Source of the DNA: Yoonia rosea
GTDB taxonomy: Bacteria; Pseudomonadota; Alphaproteobacteria; Rhodobacterales; Rhodobacteraceae
Assembly: GCF_900156505.1 (NCBI RefSeq)
Contig: NZ_FTPR01000001.1
Location: forward strand, 558,001 to 622,000
DNA length: 64,000 bases
Reading direction: 5' to 3'
Shown here one piece after another: positions 18,504-28,920 of the stretch. Below the pieces are notes generated by a model. It was given only the letters and a program-made list of their open reading frames with translations. It had not been told where the DNA came from and made no database searches. Within the stretch, counting starts at the first letter, position 1. Each line of letters starts with the position of its first letter. A program made the position numbers and the translations under genes.

Positions 18504-18812
18504 ATGACGATCACAAAAATTACAGTACTGAGCGCAATCGCAGCGATGGCACTTGGGTTCGGGACAGCGAGCTACGCCGAATGCGTGGATGGCAGCTGCG
18601 AGGATCCAGAGACACCAGTGGAAACACGCGGCAACCCCGGCAACGCTAAGCCTGTCGGCAATAGCCCTTGGGACGGCATCACTGGCAACAGTGGGAACAA
18701 CAACCCGGGACCGCGTGCTGGTACGATGGACGGTCAGCGGCCAGACTTTGATGATGACAATCCCTATGACCAGCCAGGCGGTAAAACCAGCCCCAGCAAC
18801 GCAAACAAGTAA
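18504..18812 (+). CDS. Small secreted protein of unknown function
   Basis: 102 residues with a clear Sec signal peptide (TITKITVLSAIAAMALGFG, cleavage probably after SYA at 25). A strong ribosome site (aaggag) lies 8 bases before the ATG. The mature part is small, polar and acidic, rich in Gly, Asn, Pro and Asp (NPGNAKP, GNSGNNNPGPR, DFDDDNPYDQPGG), with only two Cys (27 and 32), and looks disordered, possibly metal-binding. I recognise no family. It is the only gene between the two tRNA-derived repeats. Confidence 0.65.
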   Translation: MTITKITVLSAIAAMALGFGTASYAECVDGSCEDPETPVETRGNPGNAKPVGNSPWDGITGNSGNNNPGPRAGTMDGQRPDFDDDNPYDQPGGKTSPSNANK

Positions 18813-19093
18813 CCAGCCAAAGAGCCACTGGTGACCTTCTTTGGGTTGTAAGCCAAATTGAGTATGATCGTTGGCCTGCGTGGAAATGCGTGGGCCAATT
18901 CCTTTTTCGCATTGGCCTGCTCCAGACCCCAAGCCGACCTAGGAAACTCAGGCCTAGTGGCTTGCTCTAAGCGCGGCTTAAAACGCCTTAAATAGCGTTG
19001 CTTTGCGGTAACTCATCAAGGGTGGATAAAAGGGCGGGTTTTTTGGCTGAAATTATTTAAAACCAAATAAAAACAATAACTTGATGATGCCAT
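18813..19093. other. 281-bp non-coding stretch downstream of tRNA-Gly
   Basis: No ORF with coding character. The end nearest the tRNA is A/T-rich; read on the tRNA strand it gives a T-rich run (gtttttatttggtttt) about 20 bases after the CCA end, which could serve as a weak terminator, but I find no strong stem before it. Confidence 0.4.
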
Positions 19094-19167
19094 TGGAGCG
19101 GGTAACGGGAATCGAACCCGTAACTGAAGCTTGGGAAGCTTTCGTGATACCTTTTCACCATACCCGC
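19094..19167 (-). tRNA. tRNA-Gly(CCC)
   Basis: 74 nt including an encoded CCA. The reverse complement folds with acceptor GCGGGTA/TACCCGC, D stem GTGA/TCAC, T arm ACGGG-TTCGATT-CCCGT and anticodon loop TTCCCAA (anticodon CCC, bases 19133-19135). The outermost pair of the anticodon stem is A-C, a mismatch; otherwise the cloverleaf is complete. Its 3' end is duplicated at 18230-18246. Confidence 0.93.
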
Positions 19168-19312
19168 GCAGCCGTTTGCATAAGCCGCACTGCGATGCGC
19201 GTCAATGGCTCTTCACATCGGCGGGGATCCGCTTTGCGCTCGCCGATCCGTGATTTGCGCCCATGGGCGCGCAGGCCTAACACAGCGTGGCACAACACAG
19301 AGGAATCCCACC

Positions 19313-19930
19313 ATGTCAAAGACCCGCCGCACCGTTCTGGCCCAGATTGCCGCCTTTGTCGGCGTATTGGGTTTTGGCACGCAGGCCCGCGCAGCCACGC
19401 CCACACCCGCCGCCACAGAAGGGCCGTTCTATCCGACCCCGTCGATGCGTATGGCGGATGTGGACAACGATCTGGTCAAGGTGATGGGGCTGGTCCAAGA
19501 GGCAGGCGGCGAGGTGATCATCCTCAACGGGCGGGTGCTTGATACAGATGGGCAGCCGCGCGCGGGGGTGCGTGTCGAAATCTGGCAATGCGACATGAAC
19601 GGCAAATACCTGCACGACGGCGACAGTCGTGATGTGGCCTATGATGCAGGCTTTCAAGGCTTTGGCCATGACATCACCGATGCCCAAGGGCAGTTTCGGT
19701 TTCGCACGATCAGGCCCACGGTGTACCCGGGCCGTACGCCGCACATCCATGCCAAAGTGCTGGATGGATCATCCGAATTGCTGACCACACAATTCTATCT
19801 GGCGGATCACCCCGAAAATGCGCGCGACCGATTGTTCAACCGCATGTCAGACTCGCAAAAGGCGCAGGTGACCATGATTTTCACCGCAGGGCCTGACGGG
19901 CCGGAAACAACGGTCGATATCGTCGTTTAA
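19313..19930 (+). CDS. Tat-exported intradiol ring-cleavage dioxygenase
   Basis: 205 residues of the protocatechuate 3,4-dioxygenase fold, as one short chain. The non-haem Fe(III) ligands are visible: Tyr99 (NGKYLHD), Tyr138, His144 and His146 (VYPGRTPHIH), and TEGPFYP begins the domain. The N-terminus has a twin-arginine signal (KTRRTVLAQ, then a hydrophobic run to QARA at 27), so the enzyme would fold with iron in the cytoplasm and act in the periplasm, unlike catabolic protocatechuate dioxygenases. Start is the ATG at 19313; the upstream extension would overlap nothing useful. Its stop interlocks with the convergent gene (TTAA at 19927-19930). Confidence 0.88.
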   Translation: MSKTRRTVLAQIAAFVGVLGFGTQARAATPTPAATEGPFYPTPSMRMADVDNDLVKVMGLVQEAGGEVIILNGRVLDTDGQPRAGVRVEIWQCDMNGKYLHDGDSRDVAYDAGFQGFGHDITDAQGQFRFRTIRPTVYPGRTPHIHAKVLDGSSELLTTQFYLADHPENARDRLFNRMSDSQKAQVTMIFTAGPDGPETTVDIVV

Positions 19931-21963
19931 CGCGGCCGGCGCCGTCTGCGGCCAGCGTCACCGCCGCCACCTGTGTTATGATTGACCTGCGGGATTGCCA
20001 CGATGCTGTTGAGGATCGGAAAGGGCTCGACCGCGTTGGGGATGTTTGAGGCATTCACAAAATGCTCTTGGAAGCGCGGTTCAATCGCGGTTTCGATCTT
20101 GTGGATATTGTGCACGGTCTCTTCGATTTCGTGGCGCGCATCGGTATTCAAGAGCGCAATCCGCGCGCCGGTGCCTGCGGCATTGCCCGCACTTGTCACC
20201 TTGTCCAGCGGCGCATCGGGGATCATCCCCAGTACCATCGCGTGTTTGGGGCTGATATGCGCGCCGAACGCGCCTGCCAGTACCACGCGGTCCACCTTGT
20301 CCACACCGAATTTATCCATCAGCAGGCGCGCGCCCGAATAAAGCGCTGCTTTGGCCATCTGGATTTGGCGGATGTCAGTGTTGGTCACCGTAATCCTTGG
20401 CCCGCCATTTTCGGTGCCATCATAAAGCAGGTAGGAATTCGTGCGCCCGTCCTGAAAACAGTTGGGCGATCCGGTTTGCTCGGCCGATCCGATTAGTCCG
20501 GGTCCATCGACGATCCCAGCCATGCGCATTTCTGCGATCACCTCGATGATACCTGATCCGCAGATGCCCGTAATGCCCGTTTGCGCAATTGCCGCGTCAA
20601 ACCCGTCTTCATCCGACCAGATATCGCTTCCGATGACCTGAAAGCGGGGTAGTTTGGTGACCGGATCAATTTCGACATGTTCAATCGCGCCGGGGGCGGC
20701 GCGCTGGCCGGAACTGATCTGCGCCCCCTCAAAGGCCGGACCCGTCGGTGAGGAACAGGCGAGGACCTTTTCCTTGTTCCCCAGAAGGATTTCCGCGTTG
20801 GTGCCCACGTCAACCACAAGCACAAGATCGTCGGATTTATCCGGTGCCTCGGACAGGGCGACTGCTGCCGCATCTGCGCCGACGTGGCCCGCGATGCAGG
20901 GCAGGATATAGACCCGCGCAGCCGGGTGCAGGTTCAGATCAAGCTCGGTCGCGCGCAGAGAGATCGATTCAGACGTGGCCAGCGCGAAGGGGGCTTGCCC
21001 CAACTCATAGGCGTCGATGCCCAAAAAGAGGTGATGCATCACAGGGTTGCAGACAAAAACCGCGTCCATGATCAGATTGCGGTCGATCCCTGCCTCGGAG
21101 GCGATTTGCACGAAAAGGGCGTTCATGCCCTCGCGCACGGCCTTCGTCATTTCGTCGGAACCGGTGGGGTTCATCATCCCGTAACTCACGCGGCTCATCA
21201 GGTCTTCGCCGAAACGGATTTGCGGGTTCATGATGCCGGATGAGGCCACAACCTCGCCGGATTGCAGATCACACAGGTGGGCAGCAATGGTGGTCGAGCC
21301 CAGATCAACGGCCAGCCCATAAAGCTTGCCCTCATAAAACCCGGGCCAAATCTGGATAATGCGCGGGCTGAAAACCGCATCGCCCAGATGCACGGCGACG
21401 GTGACTTTCCATTCCCCTTTGCGCAGCGCCTTTTGCAGGGTTTTCAACACGCCGAGATCGGCTTCCAGCGCGGGCAGGTCCCATTCGCGGCGCAGCGCGG
21501 CGACCAGCCGTTCCAGATCGCCCGAAGGGTCGTGCATGTCCGGTTCGGCCACTTCGACGTAGTAGAGTTTGGTCGAAGGGTTCATGATGATTTCACGCGC
21601 TTCGGCCCGTTTGCGCACGACCTGTTTGTGCACTTGGCTTTCGGCGGGCACATCGATCACGACATCGCTTTGGATCGTTGCCTGACAGCCCAGACGCCGC
21701 CCTTTCTTCAGACCGCGTTTGTCGTCATAGCGTTGCTCGACGCTGTTCCATTCTGACAATGCGGTATCGGCCACGGTGACGCCGTGTTTGGAAAATTCAC
21801 CATAGGACGGAGTGATCTGACACTTTGAACAGATGCCGCGCCCGCCACAAACGCTATCAAGATCAACGCCCAACTGGCGCGCCGCTGTCAGGACAGGGGT
21901 GCCGACAGGGAAATTGCCGCGTTTGCCGGACGGGGTGAAAATGACAAGAGGATCTTTGGACAT
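19927..21963 (-). CDS. Corrinoid-protein reductive reactivator ([2Fe-2S]/ASKHA, RACE/RamA-like)
   Basis: 678 residues. The N-terminal ferredoxin domain binds a [2Fe-2S] cluster through Cys39, Cys45, Cys48 (VCGGRGICSKC) and Cys93; after a linker comes the DUF4445/ASKHA ATPase part, opening with YGLAVDLGSTTIAAHL near residue 225. Such proteins use ATP to reduce inactive Co(II) corrinoid proteins to Co(I). No classical MetH is in view, but a stand-alone corrinoid protein (63005-63712) and methyl-folate protein (38958-40025) are, so this is the likely reactivator for them. The C-terminus is unusual: a Gly stretch then AGRRRRRPR. Confidence 0.88.
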   Translation of the reverse strand: MSKDPLVIFTPSGKRGNFPVGTPVLTAARQLGVDLDSVCGGRGICSKCQITPSYGEFSKHGVTVADTALSEWNSVEQRYDDKRGLKKGRRLGCQATIQSDVVIDVPAESQVHKQVVRKRAEAREIIMNPSTKLYYVEVAEPDMHDPSGDLERLVAALRREWDLPALEADLGVLKTLQKALRKGEWKVTVAVHLGDAVFSPRIIQIWPGFYEGKLYGLAVDLGSTTIAAHLCDLQSGEVVASSGIMNPQIRFGEDLMSRVSYGMMNPTGSDEMTKAVREGMNALFVQIASEAGIDRNLIMDAVFVCNPVMHHLFLGIDAYELGQAPFALATSESISLRATELDLNLHPAARVYILPCIAGHVGADAAAVALSEAPDKSDDLVLVVDVGTNAEILLGNKEKVLACSSPTGPAFEGAQISSGQRAAPGAIEHVEIDPVTKLPRFQVIGSDIWSDEDGFDAAIAQTGITGICGSGIIEVIAEMRMAGIVDGPGLIGSAEQTGSPNCFQDGRTNSYLLYDGTENGGPRITVTNTDIRQIQMAKAALYSGARLLMDKFGVDKVDRVVLAGAFGAHISPKHAMVLGMIPDAPLDKVTSAGNAAGTGARIALLNTDARHEIEETVHNIHKIETAIEPRFQEHFVNASNIPNAVEPFPILNSIVAIPQVNHNTGGGGDAGRRRRRPR

Positions 21964-22056
21964 GATATGCGCCTGTTTGTTCTTGCCGCGAATGTAGCGT
22001 CTGTCCGCGCAAAGAGAAGGCCCGTATCCGTCATAATGACTATGAGCAGCGGCATC

Positions 22057-22758
22057 CTATTGCAGGACGTCAGTGCCGAGCAGCCAGACGGACAAAGGCA
22101 CAGGCAATGTCGCGACGATTATCGTCATCATTGCATGCCGGGTCTCGAACAACCGGCTGAGCCCGCCTGCCAGCATGATCCCGCCACCGCCACCAAGTGC
22201 CACATTGCCTGGCAGGTTGATCGCCAGCCCGAGCGTGACGTAGCGATAGTTGCAAAAGATCGGGGCAAGCCACTTGGGCAGACGGTCTTGCATCGCTTGC
22301 AGCCGGTCGTCGCGCGGGGTTTCGTGGATTCGTTGCATCAAACGTGCAATCCGCGCCAGATAGAAGTCCTCGCACCACCGGACAAGCCGTGCCATCGGTA
22401 CGTATTGTCCGATGCAGAAGGCCAGCGCCAAGCCGCAGACCGTCGCGAAATAGACGAACGGTGCCGCCTGCGCGCCTTCGAGCAGCAGAATGGCGATGCC
22501 AATCTCGACACCGGGCACAAAGGGAATAGCGAGAAGGATCGCGTATCCAACCATCACGGTGATCAGCAGCCCGGTCATCATACGCGCGGCTTCGTCGGTT
22601 TCGAACAGCGCGATTTTCGCCATCAGGAAATCAATGCCCGTTTTTGCAAGATAAACGAGGACAAAAACCACCAGCAGCTTGGATGCTGCGCGCGCGCACC
22701 GTTTCGCCGTTGTTCCGATTGTTGCGCCACTTTCTGCCATAAGCGCGACAGTGGTCAC
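22057..22758 (-). CDS. Conserved membrane protein, unknown function
   Basis: 233 residues with about five hydrophobic helices: one near 28-45, a pair around 60-85 (ILLAIPFVPGVEIGIAILLL) and 98-117, then two at the C-terminus flanking a Gly-rich turn (NVALGGGGGIMLAGG). The PFVPGVEIG element recalls the SNARE-associated/VTT (DedA-like) fold, but I am not sure of that. It is 93 bp upstream of the reactivator gene on the same strand and may be co-transcribed. Confidence 0.7.
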   Translation of the reverse strand: MTTVALMAESGATIGTTAKRCARAASKLLVVFVLVYLAKTGIDFLMAKIALFETDEAARMMTGLLITVMVGYAILLAIPFVPGVEIGIAILLLEGAQAAPFVYFATVCGLALAFCIGQYVPMARLVRWCEDFYLARIARLMQRIHETPRDDRLQAMQDRLPKWLAPIFCNYRYVTLGLAINLPGNVALGGGGGIMLAGGLSRLFETRHAMMTIIVATLPVPLSVWLLGTDVLQ

Positions 22759-22797
22759 ATTCGTGGCCAGTCACAAGCTAGCTTTTCAACCAGTTAG

Positions 22798-24315
<1,518 letters not shown>

Positions 24316-24318
24316 GGC

Positions 24319-25479
24319 ATGACCCCCGGCGCACGTGTGGCCGCCGCAATTGCGGTGCTGGACCAAATTCAGGCGGGGGCTGTTGCCGAGCAGGCGCTGA
24401 CAGCCTGGGCGCGGGGTAGCCGTTTTGCCGGATCCAAAGACCGCGCTGCGGTGCGCGATCATGTTTTTGACGTGCTGCGCGCGAAACGCTCGCTCGGTGA
24501 TGGCGCTGGTCGGGAATTGATGCAGCGTCTTGCCCAGCGTGAAAGCTGGCCCATGACCGAGCTGTTTTCCGGCGATGGCCACGCGCCCGACCCGCTCACG
24601 GCTGAAGAAATGGCGGCGCTTGATGCGCCGCTGACGCTTTCTGTCCCGGCCCGCTGCGATCTGCCGGATTGGCTCTGGCCGCTGTGGCAGGAAAGCCTGG
24701 GTGAACGCGCCGAAGCGGTCGCAATGGTGCAGCAGGGCCGTGCCGACGTCTTCTTGCGCGTGAACATGCGCAAAGGATCGGTGACTGCGGCCATGGATGC
24801 GCTTGCCAAAGACGGTGTGACGGTCATTGCGCATCCTGATGTTGCAGGCTGTCTGCGTGTTACCGGCAATCCGCGCCGTGTCAAAACCGCGGCCGCCTAT
24901 CTGTCAGGACTGGTGGAATTGCAGGACGCGGCATCGCAACGGGCCGTGCGCCGGGTTGCTGTGCCGGATGGTGCCCGCGTATTGGACTATTGCGCCGGTG
25001 GCGGCGGCAAGGCGCTGGCCTTTGCCGATCTATACGAGGCGACAGTATTTGCCCATGATATCGCCCCGCAGCGGATGCGCGATCTGCCCGTCCGTGCGGC
25101 GCGGGCCGGTGTGACGATTACGCCTCTCGCGACTGAGGCGCTTGCCAAGGCGGGGAAATTTGATGTCGTGTTTTGCGACGCACCTTGCACCGGAAGCGGG
25201 ACGTGGCGGCGCACGCCGGATGCAAAATGGCGTTTGGGGCCTGAAGATCTGGCGCATGTCATGCAATCACAGGATGAAGTGCTTAACGCTTCAGCCCCGC
25301 TTGTCGCGGATGCTGGCCTGCTGGTTTATGCAACCTGCTCAATCCTGTCAGATGAAAACAGCCGCAGAGTTCGAGCCTTCTGCCAGCGCAATCCCGACTG
25401 GCATATCATTGAAGAGCATCAGGACCTTCCTGATGCAAACGGCGATGGCTTTTATACCTGCGCGCTGCGCAGAAGGTAA
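24319..25479 (+). CDS. RsmB/NOP-family RNA m5C methyltransferase
   Basis: 386 residues. The SAM site DYCAGGGGKALAFADL, the first Cys in FCDAPCTGSGTWRR and the second in YATCSILSDEN are those of RsmB-type cytosine-5 methyltransferases acting on 16S rRNA C967. The N-terminal part resembles the NusB-like RNA-binding domain, shorter than in E. coli RsmB. It follows guaB by 3 bp and is probably co-transcribed. Confidence 0.87.
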   Translation: MTPGARVAAAIAVLDQIQAGAVAEQALTAWARGSRFAGSKDRAAVRDHVFDVLRAKRSLGDGAGRELMQRLAQRESWPMTELFSGDGHAPDPLTAEEMAALDAPLTLSVPARCDLPDWLWPLWQESLGERAEAVAMVQQGRADVFLRVNMRKGSVTAAMDALAKDGVTVIAHPDVAGCLRVTGNPRRVKTAAAYLSGLVELQDAASQRAVRRVAVPDGARVLDYCAGGGGKALAFADLYEATVFAHDIAPQRMRDLPVRAARAGVTITPLATEALAKAGKFDVVFCDAPCTGSGTWRRTPDAKWRLGPEDLAHVMQSQDEVLNASAPLVADAGLLVYATCSILSDENSRRVRAFCQRNPDWHIIEEHQDLPDANGDGFYTCALRRR

Positions 25480-25518
25480 TACAACCTAGAATTGCAAACG
25501 GTGCTTTGCTATCTTGCA

Positions 25519-25533
25519 TTAAGGTTAACTTAA
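25519..25533 (+). promoter_or_regulatory. Candidate CtrA binding site before cckA
   Basis: TTAA-GGTTAAC-TTAA fits the alphaproteobacterial CtrA full-site rule TTAA-N7-TTAA exactly and ends 36 bp before the cckA start codon, so it lies in the promoter region of the kinase gene that controls CtrA phosphorylation. Confidence 0.6.
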
Positions 25534-25569
25534 GCGTTCTGCGTTTAAGGTGCCTTATCGCGTTGTGAG

Positions 25570-27921
25570 GTGTGTGCATTGCCTTTTGATCAGTCGTTTA
25601 CGGCAGAGCGGCCCAAAGTGCCTGCCGGTCTGCCACCGGTCCTGCATCTTTTTGTAGCTGGATGTCTGTGTTTTGCCGTGGCCGTTTTGATGCCTGTGCC
25701 TGCACTTTATTTCGGCTTTGCGATCTGCGGGGGCATCTTGGTTGTGACTGCGGGTTTTGTTGGGGTCGCGCTCAAACTTGATCAGCGCGCGGCGCACCGG
25801 TTACGCGCAATGGCGCATACGATCATTGCCCATGACACGGGCATCGGATTTGTCACAGATGGTACAGGGCTTATTCGGTATGCGAATGCCGGTGCGCATG
25901 ACCGCTTTGGTGCCACGGAAGGGACCGGGCTGGCGCAGGTTCTTGGGGCGATGTTGGCCAACCCGTACAGTGTGTTGTCGCAGATTATTGCACAGGCAGG
26001 GCCGACGGGCGCAAAGACAGAAGATATTGTCACGCGCGGCGGGCATTTCCGCTTGCGCCTCTTGATCATGGGCGAGGCTTGCCAGATCTGGTGGCTGGAT
26101 GATCTCAGCGTTGCTGGACGGGCAGGGCGCGCGCGGCCGCAACCGGCGACTTTTCCGATGCTGACGGTGGGACCAAGTGGTCAAGTGATCCAGATGAACG
26201 AAAGTTTCCGCAAGTTGGTGGGGCCTTCGTTCCGTACGCTCGAGGATGTTTTTGATGAGCTGCCGCTGCGGTCTGGCCAACCCCAGGTCTTACGTGGATT
26301 GCAGGGGCGGAAAGACGTGGTGCTGGCGATCACGGAAGGCAGCGACGAGACGCGTGATATCTATGTCCTTCCCGGTGCGCCGATCTCGGCGACCCCGCCG
26401 ATGTTCGAACCTGGCTGGGATGCCATTGAAAATCTCCCTGTGCCTTTGATGAAAATTGCGCCGGATGGGGTGCTGCTGGCTACGAACCGCGAGGCACGCC
26501 AGCTGTTGAATATCGGGGCGACACGCGGTCGACATGTGGCTGATGTGCTTGACGGGCCGGGGCGGCCCATCAACGACTGGCTTGGCGAAGCATTGGCCGG
26601 ACAGGCGGGGCATGTATCACAGTTTCTGCATGGCCGTGGCGACAAACAGGACACCTTTGTTCAGGTCACACTGAACACGGCCGGTTCCCCCGATGACCTG
26701 CATGTGATCGCCGTGTTGAACGATATCACAGAGCTAAAGACGCTTGAGGCGCAATTCGTTCAAAGCCAGAAGATGCAGGCGATTGGCCAGCTTGCAGGTG
26801 GTGTGGCCCATGATTTCAACAATCTGCTGACTGCGATTTCGGGGCATTGTGAACTTTTGCTGTGCAACCACGATGAACATGACCGCGATTACAGCGATTT
26901 GATCCAGATCCACCAGAATACCAACCGCGCCGCGAGCCTTGTTGGACAACTGCTGGCGTTTTCGCGCAAACAGACCCTGCAACCCGAAGCGCTTGATTTG
27001 CGCGATACGCTGTCAGACCTGACGCATCTGTTGAACCGTCTTGTCGGAGAGAAAGTGTCGCTCAAGCTCGAGCATGACAATCAATTGGCGCGGATCAAGG
27101 CCGATAAACGGCAGCTCGAGCAGGTTTTGATGAACCTTGTGGTGAATGCCCGCGATGCGATGCAGGGTGCGGGTGAAATCCGTGTCGTGACGAAAAATAC
27201 GCATCTCAAAACCGCGTTGCACCGCGACCGCGCCACTGTGCCGCCGGGCGATTATGTCTTGGTCAAAGTGATTGATGAAGGACATGGTATTCCGAGTGAC
27301 AAGCTGGAAAAGATCTTTGAACCCTTCGTGACGACCAAACGGGTGGGTGAGGGAACCGGGCTTGGGTTATCCACGGCCTACGGAATCGTGAAACAGTCCG
27401 GCGGCTATATTTTTGTCGACAGCGAGGTCGGTGTCGGCGCGACGTTTTCACTGTTGTTCCCGAGCCATACACCAACGGAAGAAGTCGCAGAACCTGTGGC
27501 ACCGGTTGCGAGCCTGCCCATCAAAACCAGCGCCGACGGCGTTGTGCTGCTGGTCGAGGACGAGGCACCGGTGCGCGCCTTTGCCGCCCGTGCCCTACGC
27601 TTGCGCGGCTATACCGTTCTGGAAGCGGATTGCGCCGAGGCCGCTTTGGAGCTTTTGGAAAATGCGGAGCTGCATATCGATATCTTTGTGACCGACGTCA
27701 TCATGCCCGGTCAGGATGGCCCGACCTGGGTGCGCAAGGCGCTGCTGCAGCGCCCGCAAACGCGGGTTGTTTTCGTGTCTGGTTATCCCGAAGACGCTTT
27801 TGATGATGGCCAGCCAGAAGTGCTCGGGGCCGCATTCCTGCCCAAGCCGTTCTCGCTCAAGGCTTTGACCGACACTGTGCAGGAACAGCTTCAGGGGTCG
27901 CCAACATTGGAACAGGCCTGA
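25570..27921 (+). CDS. cckA: Cell-cycle/motility hybrid histidine kinase CckA
   Basis: 783 residues: two membrane helices (about 24-41 and 46-68), PAS-like sensing region, HisKA with phospho-acceptor His414 ([11 protein letters not shown]), HATPase with the N box VVNARDAM and G boxes DEGHGIP and GEGTGLGLS, and a C-terminal receiver with Asp709 ([11 protein letters not shown]). Layout and H-box context are those of CckA, which phosphorylates ChpT and then CtrA; in roseobacters this controls flagella, gene-transfer agents and c-di-GMP-linked traits. Start GTG at 25570 is tentative (TTG at 25579 possible). A CtrA-type box precedes it. Confidence 0.92.
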   Translation: MCALPFDQSFTAERPKVPAGLPPVLHLFVAGCLCFAVAVLMPVPALYFGFAICGGILVVTAGFVGVALKLDQRAAHRLRAMAHTIIAHDTGIGFVTDGTGLIRYANAGAHDRFGATEGTGLAQVLGAMLANPYSVLSQIIAQAGPTGAKTEDIVTRGGHFRLRLLIMGEACQIWWLDDLSVAGRAGRARPQPATFPMLTVGPSGQVIQMNESFRKLVGPSFRTLEDVFDELPLRSGQPQVLRGLQGRKDVVLAITEGSDETRDIYVLPGAPISATPPMFEPGWDAIENLPVPLMKIAPDGVLLATNREARQLLNIGATRGRHVADVLDGPGRPINDWLGEALAGQAGHVSQFLHGRGDKQDTFVQVTLNTAGSPDDLHVIAVLNDITELKTLEAQFVQSQKMQAIGQLAGGVAHDFNNLLTAISGHCELLLCNHDEHDRDYSDLIQIHQNTNRAASLVGQLLAFSRKQTLQPEALDLRDTLSDLTHLLNRLVGEKVSLKLEHDNQLARIKADKRQLEQVLMNLVVNARDAMQGAGEIRVVTKNTHLKTALHRDRATVPPGDYVLVKVIDEGHGIPSDKLEKIFEPFVTTKRVGEGTGLGLSTAYGIVKQSGGYIFVDSEVGVGATFSLLFPSHTPTEEVAEPVAPVASLPIKTSADGVVLLVEDEAPVRAFAARALRLRGYTVLEADCAEAALELLENAELHIDIFVTDVIMPGQDGPTWVRKALLQRPQTRVVFVSGYPEDAFDDGQPEVLGAAFLPKPFSLKALTDTVQEQLQGSPTLEQA

Positions 27922-27940
27922 CAGGTGCTGTGAGCCGACG

Positions 27941-28912
27941 TTATCGCCCGATTGCAACCAGATGCGCCGCTGATCCGGTCAGGGCGGCGTAGTCATCCTC
28001 GATCACATGGACTGCAAAGTTACCCATGAAGCCTGCAAAGCGGCCCTTGTCGCGAAACGCGTCACCAAACCCGAATTGAGTCAGATGCGGTGCAAATGCG
28101 CGCGCCACGCCACCGGCCAGATACACCCCGCCAAAGGGCAGCTGGATCAATGACAGGTTGCCACAAACGGTCCCAAGAATGCGCGTGAAAAGCTGGGCGG
28201 CCTCGACAGCACGGGTGTCTGATCCGTCGGCGCAGGCGGTCATGATCTCTTGTGCGCTGCGTTCCCGCGGATCCTCGGCTTCACGTCCAAGGAATGCATA
28301 AACACGCTCAAGCCCGCGGCCGGAAAGGACATCTTCAACTGCAGGAAACCCGTGCGCAGTGGAGACAAACTGACACAACCGCAACTCCATCTCGTTGCGG
28401 ATCGGCAGGTTCGCATGGCCGCTTTCAGAGGGCGTAACGATGCGCCCGTGTTCCAAATCATACACCGGTGCCGCGTTAAAGCCGGTGCCGACACCGATCA
28501 CCAGTTTCGCCGCATTCTGGCTGCTGTCAGGGCCCGGCAGGATGGTACGAATATTCGCCGGATCAATGTGCCCCAAGGCATGACCCTGCGCCTGCAAGTC
28601 ATTCAGAATTGCGACGGTTTCCGCTTTGGTGGCGCGGGCCAGCGTGTCCTTGTCAATTGTCCAGTCGAGGTTCGTCATCGTGGCGCGCCCGTCACGCACG
28701 GGCCCCGCCACCGCAACACAGGCCGCAACAGGGTCAACCCCGCCTTCGTCTTCGATATAGCGACGCAGCACGCTTTCAAGTCCGGGAAATTCACTGTTGT
28801 GATAGCGCCGGATCGTGCTGTCGATGATCATGCGCCCATCGGCCAAGGCGACACGCGTGTTGGTGCCGCCAATATCGGCAACCAGTGAATAGGTATCTGC
28901 GGGATGTGCCAT
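27941..28912 (-). CDS. glk: Glucokinase
   Basis: ATP-dependent phosphorylation of glucose released by the neighbouring glucosidases. 323 residues of the bacterial Glk family (not ROK): phosphate-binding DIGGTNTRVAL near residue 13, ACVAVAGPVRDG, the catalytic Asp region AILNDLQAQGHAL, and GVGTGFNAAPV. Third gene of aglR-bgl-glk, 8 bp after the glucosidase gene. Confidence 0.94.
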   Translation of the reverse strand: MAHPADTYSLVADIGGTNTRVALADGRMIIDSTIRRYHNSEFPGLESVLRRYIEDEGGVDPVAACVAVAGPVRDGRATMTNLDWTIDKDTLARATKAETVAILNDLQAQGHALGHIDPANIRTILPGPDSSQNAAKLVIGVGTGFNAAPVYDLEHGRIVTPSESGHANLPIRNEMELRLCQFVSTAHGFPAVEDVLSGRGLERVYAFLGREAEDPRERSAQEIMTACADGSDTRAVEAAQLFTRILGTVCGNLSLIQLPFGGVYLAGGVARAFAPHLTQFGFGDAFRDKGRFAGFMGNFAVHVIEDDYAALTGSAAHLVAIGR

Positions 28913-28920
28913 GGTGTTCC

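Noticed and set aside
19081..19542. Open frame of 153 codons across tRNA-Gly and the start of the dioxygenase gene
   Set aside because: It reads through the tRNA antisense strand and out of frame through the real gene; no family similarity or ribosome site.
21967..22797. 276-codon open frame on the plus strand
   Set aside because: Lies opposite the membrane protein at 22057-22758; His/Arg/Gln-rich composition of an antisense shadow in a high-GC genome.
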